64,000 nucleotides of DNA from SHVZ01 sp041906305 (GTDB lineage Bacteria; Pseudomonadota; Alphaproteobacteria; SHVZ01). A program made the position numbers and the translations under genes. Below the pieces are notes generated by a model that had not been told where the DNA came from, did not search any database, and worked only from the letters and a program-made list of their open reading frames with translations. This document shows positions 58,374 to 64,000 of the stretch, piece by piece; positions within the stretch are counted from its first letter, which is position 1, and each line of letters begins with the position of its first letter. The stretch is from positions 124,001 through 188,000 of the forward strand of contig JAYRJL010000006.1 of NCBI GenBank assembly GCA_041906305.1. Direction: 5' to 3'.

Positions 58374-59428
58374 CGGCCACAGCGTCGCCGCGCTTCCTTG
58401 GCATGAAGATCACGCCGCTGACCCGCCGGCGGCTTCATAACTTCCGGGCCAACCGTCGCGGCTTCTGGTCGCTGTGGATCTTCCTCGCGCTATTCGGCAT
58501 CAGCCTGTTCGCCGAGTTCATCGCCAACGACCGGCCGATCCTCGTCCGCTACGACGGCGGCTTCTACTCGCCTGTTCTCGTGGCCTATCCTGAGACCACC
58601 TTCGGCGGCGAATTCCCGACCGAAGCCGACTATCACGATCCTGAAGTCGTGAAGCTGATCAACGAGAAGGGATGGATGCTCTGGCCCGCGATCCCGTATC
58701 GCTACGACACGGTGATCAAGGATCTCGGCCGGCCCGCGCCGGCGCCGCCGTCCGCCCGCACGTGGCTCGGAACCGACGACCAGGCGCGCGACGTCATGGC
58801 CCGCCTGATCTACGGCTTCCGCATCTCGGTGCTTTTCGGCCTCGTGCTCACCCTCTTCTCCTCCGCCATCGGCGTCGCCGCCGGTGCCGTGCAGGGCTAT
58901 TTCGGCGGCATGACCGATCTCCTGTTCCAGCGCTTCATGGAGATCTGGTCCGGCCTGCCCGTCCTCTACCTGCTGATCATCCTCGCGTCCGTGGTCGAAC
59001 CGACCTTCTGGTGGCTTCTAGGATTGATGCTGCTGTTCTCATGGATGTCGCTCGTCGGCGTCGTCCGTGCCGAGTTCCTGCGGGCGCGCAACTTCGACTA
59101 TGTCCGCGCCGCCCGCGCCCTTGGCCTTTCGCCGATCAAGATCATCTATCGCCACGTGCTGCCGAACGCGATGGTGGCGACCCTGACCTTCATGCCGTTC
59201 ATCCTGAACGGCTCGATCACGACTTTGACCTCGCTCGATTTCCTGGGCTTCGGCCTGCCGCCGGGATCGCCGTCGCTGGGCGAGCTCCTGGCGCAGGGCA
59301 AGAACAACCTGCAGGCCCCGTGGCTCGGCCTCACCGGCTTCCTGGTGCTGGCGACGATGCTGAGCCTACTGATCTTCGTCGGCGAGGCGGTGCGCGACGC
59401 CTTCGATCCGCGGAAGAACGTCGCATGA
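58370..59428 (+). CDS. yejE: peptide ABC permease YejE
   Basis: The 352-residue permease contains RRRLHNFRANRRGFWSLWIFLALFGISLFAEFIANDRPILV and WLGTDDQARDVMARLIYGFRISVLFGL, the YejE/DppC hallmark, and the EAA loop AARALGLSPIKIIYRHVLPNAMVA. The start overlaps the yejB stop (ATGA), and its stop overlaps yejF in the same way. Confidence 0.95.
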   Translation: MTATASPRFLGMKITPLTRRRLHNFRANRRGFWSLWIFLALFGISLFAEFIANDRPILVRYDGGFYSPVLVAYPETTFGGEFPTEADYHDPEVVKLINEKGWMLWPAIPYRYDTVIKDLGRPAPAPPSARTWLGTDDQARDVMARLIYGFRISVLFGLVLTLFSSAIGVAAGAVQGYFGGMTDLLFQRFMEIWSGLPVLYLLIILASVVEPTFWWLLGLMLLFSWMSLVGVVRAEFLRARNFDYVRAARALGLSPIKIIYRHVLPNAMVATLTFMPFILNGSITTLTSLDFLGFGLPPGSPSLGELLAQGKNNLQAPWLGLTGFLVLATMLSLLIFVGEAVRDAFDPRKNVA

Positions 59429-61050
59429 CGGCCCTCCTCGAAGTGAAGGACCTGTCGGTCACCTTCCGGACGCAGGTCGCGACCGTCGAGGCGGTGAAGC
59501 GGGTCTCCTTCTCGCTCGACAAGGGCGAGACGCTGGCGCTGGTCGGCGAGTCCGGCTCCGGCAAGTCGGTGACCGCGCTCTCGGTCCTGCAGCTCCTGCC
59601 CTATCCGGTCGCTTCCCATCCATCGGGTTCGGTCCGCTTCGCCGGACAGGAGCTGATCGGCACCAAGCCCGACGCCCTGATGGGCATCCGTGGCAACCGC
59701 ATCTCGATGGTGTTCCAGGAGCCGATGACCTCGCTCAACCCGCTGCACACGGTGGAGCGGCAGATCGGCGAGATCCTGGCGTTGCATAAGGGCATGACCG
59801 GCACCGCCGCCCGCGCCCGCATCGTCGAGCTCCTGCACCTGGTCGGCATCACCGACGGCGAGCGCCGGCTCGCCTCGTTCCCGCACCAGCTCTCCGGCGG
59901 CCAGCGACAGCGCGTGATGATCGCGATGGCGCTCGCCAACGAACCCGACATCCTGATCGCCGACGAGCCGACCACCGCGCTCGACGTCACCATCCAGGCC
60001 CAAATCCTGGCGCTGATCCGCGACCTGCAGCAGCGTCTCGGCCTCGCCATGCTGCTGATCAGCCACGACCTGAGCGTCGTCGCCAAAGTCGCGCATCGGG
60101 TCGCGGTCATGAACAGGGGCGAGATCGTCGAGCAGGGGCCGGTCTCGGAGGTCTTCGCCCGGCCGCAACATCCCTACACGCGCCACCTGCTGGCGAGCGA
60201 GCCCAAGGGCGAGCCCGAGCCCACGGCGGCCGACGCGCCGATCCTGCTCGCCTCCGACAAGCTCAAGGTCTGGTTCCCGATCAAGGCCGGCGTCTTCGGC
60301 CGCACCGTCGACCACATCAAGGCCGTCGACGAGGTCTCGATCGAGATCCGCTCCGGCGAGACGCTGGGCGTGGTCGGCGAGTCAGGCTCGGGCAAGTCGA
60401 CGCTCGGCCTGGCGCTGCTGCGGCTTCTCAAGGCCGAAGGCGGCATCCGCTTCGACGGCCAGGACATCGCCAACATCGGTGGCGGCCAGCTCCGTCCGCT
60501 CCGCCGCGAGATGCAGATCGTCTTCCAGGATCCCTACGGCTCCCTGAGCCCGCGCATGTCGATCGGCGAGATCGTCGGCGAGGGGCTCGAGGTGCACGAG
60601 CCCGGCGTCTCCGAGGACGAGCGCGACGCCCGCATCAATGCGGCGCTGACCGAGGTCGGGCTCGACCCCAACGCCCGCGACCGCTACCCGCACGAATTCT
60701 CCGGCGGCCAGCGCCAGCGGATCGCCATCGCCCGGGCGCTGGTGCTGAAGCCGCGCCTGATCGTGCTCGACGAGCCGACTTCCGCCCTCGACCGTTCGGT
60801 CCAGGCCCAGATCGTCGACCTGCTGCGCGACCTGCAGCGCCGGCACGGGCTCACCTACCTTTTCATCAGCCACGACCTCAAGGTCGTCCGCGCCATGTCG
60901 CACCGGATCCTGGTGCTCCGGAACGGCCGCCGGGTCGAGGAAGGCCCGGCCGAGGAGATCCTGTCCCGGCCGCAGCACCCCTATACCCAGGCCCTGCTCG
61001 CGGCCGCCTTCGATCTGGAGGCGGCGCCGGCCGGCGTGGTAAGCACCTGA
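59425..61050 (+). CDS. yejF: peptide ABC ATPase YejF (two nucleotide-binding domains)
   Basis: The 541-residue protein fuses two ATPase domains. The first has Walker A VGESGSGKSVTALSVL, signature LSGGQRQRVMIAMALA and Walker B ILIADEPTTALD; the second has VGESGSGKSTLGLALL, FSGGQRQRIAIARALV and IVLDEPTSALD. Each is followed by the RPQHPYT oligopeptide-transporter C-terminal motif. It energises YejBE. The operon ends here, 23 bases before the citramalate synthase gene. Confidence 0.96.
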   Translation: MTALLEVKDLSVTFRTQVATVEAVKRVSFSLDKGETLALVGESGSGKSVTALSVLQLLPYPVASHPSGSVRFAGQELIGTKPDALMGIRGNRISMVFQEPMTSLNPLHTVERQIGEILALHKGMTGTAARARIVELLHLVGITDGERRLASFPHQLSGGQRQRVMIAMALANEPDILIADEPTTALDVTIQAQILALIRDLQQRLGLAMLLISHDLSVVAKVAHRVAVMNRGEIVEQGPVSEVFARPQHPYTRHLLASEPKGEPEPTAADAPILLASDKLKVWFPIKAGVFGRTVDHIKAVDEVSIEIRSGETLGVVGESGSGKSTLGLALLRLLKAEGGIRFDGQDIANIGGGQLRPLRREMQIVFQDPYGSLSPRMSIGEIVGEGLEVHEPGVSEDERDARINAALTEVGLDPNARDRYPHEFSGGQRQRIAIARALVLKPRLIVLDEPTSALDRSVQAQIVDLLRDLQRRHGLTYLFISHDLKVVRAMSHRILVLRNGRRVEEGPAEEILSRPQHPYTQALLAAAFDLEAAPAGVVST

Positions 61051-61073
61051 CCCTTCCAGTCGGGTTGCAGAAG

Positions 61074-62678
61074 ATGTCGAGCGATCGTCTCTACCTTTAC
61101 GACACCACCCTCCGCGACGGCGCCCAGACCCAGGGCGTCGACTTCTCGGCCGAGGACAAGCGCGCCATTGCCGAGGCGCTGGACCGCCTGGGTGTCGACT
61201 ACATCGAAGGCGGCTGGCCAGGCGCCAACCCGACCGACGACCGCTTCTTCGCCGAGGCCCCGACCTTCAAGTCCGCCCGCCTCGCCGCCTTCGGCATGAC
61301 CCGCCGGTCCGGCCGCAGCGCCGCCAACGATCCCGGCCTCGCCGCGACCCTCGGCGTCGGTGCGCCGGTCGCCACGTTGGTTGGCAAGACCTGGGACTTC
61401 CATGTCGGCGTCGCGCTCGGCGTCTCGCTCGACGAGAACCTGACCATGATCGCCGAGTCCGTGGCGCATGCCGCGACCAGGGCGGCCGAGGTCGTGTTCG
61501 ACGCCGAGCACTTCTTCGACGGCTGGAAGGCCAACCGCGACTTTGCGCTCGCCTGCCTAGAGGCCGCGCACAAGGCCGGCGCCCGCTGGCTCGTTCTCTG
61601 CGACACCAATGGCGGCACGCTGCCCGACGAGATCGAGTCGATCGTCCGGGACGCGGCGACCCGTGTCCCGGCATCGCATCTCGGCATCCACTGCCACGAC
61701 GACACCGGCAACGCGGTCGCCAACTCGCTGGCCGCCGTCCGCGCCGGCGCGCGCATGATCCAGGGTACCTTGAACGGCCTCGGCGAGCGTTGCGGCAACG
61801 CCAACCTGGTGACCCTGATCCCGACCCTGGTCCTGAAGATGGGCTTCGAGACCGGCATCGGCACCGAGGGGCTACGCCGCCTGCCGCAGGTCTCGCACCT
61901 GCTCGACGAGCGGCTCAACCGCGCGCCGTCCCGCCAGGCGCCCTATGTCGGCGAGTCCGCCTTCGCCCACAAGGGAGGCCTGCACGCCTCCGCGGTCGAG
62001 AAGGATCCCCGGGCCTACGAGCATGTCGACCCGTCGCTGGTCGGCAATCGCCGGCACGTCGTCGTCTCCGACCAGGCGGGACGATCGAACCTGATCGCGC
62101 GCTTCCGCGAGATCGGGCTCGAGGTCTCCAGCGACGACCCGCGGCTGCCGAAGCTGATCGACCAGGTGAAGGGCCGCGAGGCCGAGGGCTACGCCTATGA
62201 CGGCGCCGAAGCGAGCTTCGAGCTTCTCGCCCGCCGCGCCTTCGGCCAGGTGCCCGACTACTTCACGGTCCGCCGCTTCCGCGTGATGGACGAGCGACGT
62301 TTCAACGCGCGCGGCGAGCTGGTCACCGAGTCCGAGGCGACGGTCACCATCGGCATCGGCAACGTGCTCCACCATGAGGTCGCGATGGGCAACGGGCCGG
62401 TCAACGCCCTCGACACCGCGCTGCGGAAGGCGCTCGGCAACCTCTATCCGATGCTCTCCGAGGTGCGCCTCGTGGACTTCAAGGTCCGCATCCTGACCCA
62501 GTCCGGCGGCACCAACGCGGTCACCCGCGTGATGATCGAGAGCGCCGACGGCGAAGGACGCCGCTGGGACACGGTCGGCGTCTCGCCCAACATCATCGAC
62601 GCCTCGCTCGACGCGCTTTCCGACAGCATCACCTGGAAGCTGATGCGCGAAGGTGTGCCGGTGGCGGCGGCAGCCTGA
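61074..62678 (+). CDS. cimA: (R)-citramalate synthase
   Basis: The 534-residue enzyme condenses pyruvate and acetyl-CoA, giving 2-oxobutyrate and isoleucine without threonine. It has LYLYDTTLRDGAQTQGVDFS, the HMGL-like barrel with LCDTNGGTLPDEI, GIHCHDDTGNAVANSLAAVRAGARMIQGTLNGLGERCGNANL, and the C-terminal LeuA regulatory domain with VTRVMIESADG. This long form is distinct from 2-isopropylmalate synthase. A TTG at 61065 and the ATG at 61074 are both in frame; ATG is preferred, though the ribosome site is weak. Confidence 0.93.
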   Translation: MSSDRLYLYDTTLRDGAQTQGVDFSAEDKRAIAEALDRLGVDYIEGGWPGANPTDDRFFAEAPTFKSARLAAFGMTRRSGRSAANDPGLAATLGVGAPVATLVGKTWDFHVGVALGVSLDENLTMIAESVAHAATRAAEVVFDAEHFFDGWKANRDFALACLEAAHKAGARWLVLCDTNGGTLPDEIESIVRDAATRVPASHLGIHCHDDTGNAVANSLAAVRAGARMIQGTLNGLGERCGNANLVTLIPTLVLKMGFETGIGTEGLRRLPQVSHLLDERLNRAPSRQAPYVGESAFAHKGGLHASAVEKDPRAYEHVDPSLVGNRRHVVVSDQAGRSNLIARFREIGLEVSSDDPRLPKLIDQVKGREAEGYAYDGAEASFELLARRAFGQVPDYFTVRRFRVMDERRFNARGELVTESEATVTIGIGNVLHHEVAMGNGPVNALDTALRKALGNLYPMLSEVRLVDFKVRILTQSGGTNAVTRVMIESADGEGRRWDTVGVSPNIIDASLDALSDSITWKLMREGVPVAAAA

Positions 62679-62682
62679 CGCG

Positions 62683-63444
62683 ATGGCCGGTACCGATCGC
62701 AAGCTGACGGGCCTGACCGGCGGCCCGCCGGTGATCCTCCATCAGCCGCAGCTCGGCGAGAACATCGGTCTCGCCGCCCGCGCCATGCTGAACTGCGGCC
62801 TGACCGAGATGCGGCTGGTCGCGCCGCGCGACGGATGGCCGAACGAGCGCGCCGTCGCCGCCGCCTCGGGCGCCAACGCCGTGATCGACAACGCCAAGGT
62901 CTATCCGACGCTGCCCGACGCGATCGCCGACCTGACGCATGTCTTCGCCACCACCGCGCGTCCGCGCGGCATGGTGAAGCCGGTGATGACACCGCGCGCT
63001 GCCGCGACGGCGCTCCGCACGCTCATGTCGGACGGACGGAAGCCGGGCCTGCTGTTCGGCCCTGAGCGCATGGGCCTCACCAACGACGACGTACCGCTCG
63101 CCGACACGATCATTACCGTGCCGCTGAACCCCGGATTCTCCTCGCTCAACCTCGCGCAGGCCGTTCTGCTGGTGGGCTACGAGTGGCTGCAGGCAGCGGA
63201 TGCGACGCCCGACACGCAATACTGGGGCGGCGGCGACGAGCCGGCGCCGAAGGCCGAGCTGCTGAACTTCATGGAGCGCTTCGAGGCCGAGCTCGACGAC
63301 TGCGGCTTCCTCCGTAACCTCGAACAGCGGCCGACGATGGTACGGAACCTCCGCAACCTGTTCCAGCGCGCGCGGCCAACGAGCCAGGAGCTGCGCACGA
63401 TGCACGGCGCCGTCCGCAACCTGGTCGACAAGCGGAAGAGCTAG
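62683..63444 (+). CDS. trmJ: tRNA (cytidine/uridine-2'-O) methyltransferase TrmJ
   Basis: The 253-residue SPOUT-fold enzyme opens PVILHQPQLGENIGLAARAMLNCGLTEMRLVAPR and has the knot motifs LLFGPERMGLTNDDV and TVPLNPGFSSLNLAQAVLLVGYEW, matching TrmJ, which 2'-O-methylates position 32 of tRNA. The C-terminal extension (about 180-253) has MERFEAELDDCGFLRN, as in TrmJ. It starts four bases after the cimA stop. Confidence 0.94.
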   Translation: MAGTDRKLTGLTGGPPVILHQPQLGENIGLAARAMLNCGLTEMRLVAPRDGWPNERAVAAASGANAVIDNAKVYPTLPDAIADLTHVFATTARPRGMVKPVMTPRAAATALRTLMSDGRKPGLLFGPERMGLTNDDVPLADTIITVPLNPGFSSLNLAQAVLLVGYEWLQAADATPDTQYWGGGDEPAPKAELLNFMERFEAELDDCGFLRNLEQRPTMVRNLRNLFQRARPTSQELRTMHGAVRNLVDKRKS

Positions 63445-63447
63445 TCC

Positions 63448-63495
63448 GTGCCGGCTCGAGTCGCGCTCCTACCGCGGCCTTCGAGCGGTCGGCAC
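63448..63495. other. possible stem-loop between convergent gene ends
   Basis: GTGCCG-GCTCGA and TCGAGC-GGT-CGGCAC can pair (6+6 bp with a three-base bulge) around a 21-base loop between the trmJ stop and the aminotransferase stop. No T-run flanks it on either strand, so a role as a terminator is only possible. Confidence 0.3.
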
Positions 63496-63503
63496 GCACA
63501 ACA

Positions 63504-64000
63504 TCAAGAACCTGCGCCCTTCGTTTCCGCCAGCACCATATCCATCGCGCGGCGCAGACGATGGAACAGCTCGCCGATCTCGGCTTCGGTGATGATCAGC
63601 GGCGGTGCCAGCACGATGCAGCGGTCGAGCGGACGCGTCAGGATGCCGGCCTCCAGGCCCGCCTCGTAGACCTTCTTCGCCGTGCCGCCGACCTTGAGCG
63701 ACGAGATGTTGCCCTCGAGCTGCTCGGCCGTGGGCTTGAACTCGACCGCGCCGCCGAGGCCGAAATGCCGCGTGGTCGCCACCAGCGGATGATCGCGCAA
63801 CGCATCGATCGCCTTGTTCCAGGCTGAAAGCAGCGACTGTACGTGGCGAACGATCTGGCGCTTCTCGAAGATCTCCAGCGTCTTCAGCGCGACCGCGGCC
63901 GGCACCGGATGGGCGTGGTAGGTGCCGCTATGCGCGAACCAGCCATTGGCGTCGCTGCCCTTCTCCATCGCCTTGTAGAACTCGTCGGACATCACGACCG
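63504..64000 (-). CDS. class III aminotransferase, C-terminal part (runs off the window)
   Basis: About 165 residues of a PLP-dependent class III aminotransferase are visible; the N-terminal part with the PLP lysine lies beyond 64000. The visible part has VMSDEFYKAM, the family loop GWFAHSGTYHAHPVPAAVALKTLEI, and the C-terminal small domain with HFGLGGAVEFKPT, RPLDRCIVLAPPLIITEAEIGEL. It resembles omega-amino acid:pyruvate or putrescine-type transaminases. The amino donor is not decidable from this part. Confidence 0.88.
   Translation of the reverse strand, partial: VVMSDEFYKAMEKGSDANGWFAHSGTYHAHPVPAAVALKTLEIFEKRQIVRHVQSLLSAWNKAIDALRDHPLVATTRHFGLGGAVEFKPTAEQLEGNISSLKVGGTAKKVYEAGLEAGILTRPLDRCIVLAPPLIITEAEIGELFHRLRRAMDMVLAETKGAGS

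Noticed and set aside
1..64000. CRISPR arrays, tRNA or rRNA genes, integrase or transposase genes
   Set aside because: No regularly spaced repeats, cloverleaf or rRNA-like stretches, or recombinase motifs were seen on either strand.

Overview
GC-rich, densely coding chromosomal segment of a Gram-negative alphaproteobacterium. The class call rests on a CycM-type membrane cytochrome c next to kdsB and a prephenate dehydratase, an Irr-like Fur regulator with an Irr-box-like site in front of a rubrerythrin operon, an sdhC-D-A-B operon, and many periplasmic binding-protein transporters for amino acids and peptides. The order within the class cannot be settled from this window. I saw no rRNA, tRNA, CRISPR array, phage or classical insertion sequence. 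Start and stop codons often overlap (ATGA, GTGA, TGATG), so most genes lie in tight operons.

Layout. 1-521: end of a SAM methyltransferase. 611-5369: sugar-acid operon (DapA-like lyase, uronate dehydrogenase-like enzyme, glycerate 2-kinase), an SDR protein and an exported beta-carbonic anhydrase. 5371-7543 (minus): small exported protein and an acetolactate synthase-like TPP enzyme. 7639-10810: cyclase-family hydrolase and an ADP-forming acyl-CoA synthetase. 10866-14541 (minus): family-5 binding protein, N-formylglutamate amidohydrolase-like enzyme and D-amino-acid dehydrogenase. 14601-18010 (plus): hydroxyproline epimerase, a second TPP enzyme and an Asp/Glu racemase-like protein. 17971-24450: amino-sugar island with two divergent operons, agaS-nagA-GT41 (minus) and murQ-GT41 (plus). 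Each ends in an O-GlcNAc-transferase-like gene.

24447-27864: asd, a DUF962 protein, a receiver protein lacking its phospho-acceptor Asp, and a PhyH dioxygenase. 27934-32322 (minus): nitronate monooxygenase-like gene, irr-like gene, then rubrerythrin, a Fe-S/CCG oxidoreductase and DUF3501. 32598-37472: a liv-type ABC operon with a fused LivH-LivM permease. It is interrupted by a DUF559 nuclease gene lying between inverted palindromic repeats. 37469-39911 (minus): PilZ protein, lipoprotein hydrolase, formamidase. 39965-45503: rlmI-like gene, tam, small membrane protein, sdhCDAB. 45586-50031 (minus): MFS exporter and a polar amino acid ABC importer. 50240-53351: pheA, kdsB, cycM, hisN. 53409-61050: yejA-yejA-yejB-yejE-yejF peptide importer. 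61074-63444: citramalate synthase and trmJ. 63504-64000: start-truncated class III aminotransferase.

The most interesting parts are: (i) the Irr-box-preceded rubrerythrin/Fe-S/DUF3501 operon, which looks like a compact peroxide-defence system with an undescribed third component; (ii) the two GT41 glycosyltransferases coupled to muropeptide sugar salvage; (iii) the DUF559 gene between inverted palindromes inside the liv operon, which looks like a mobile unit. All functional statements come from reading the sequence and family knowledge; no database search was run.
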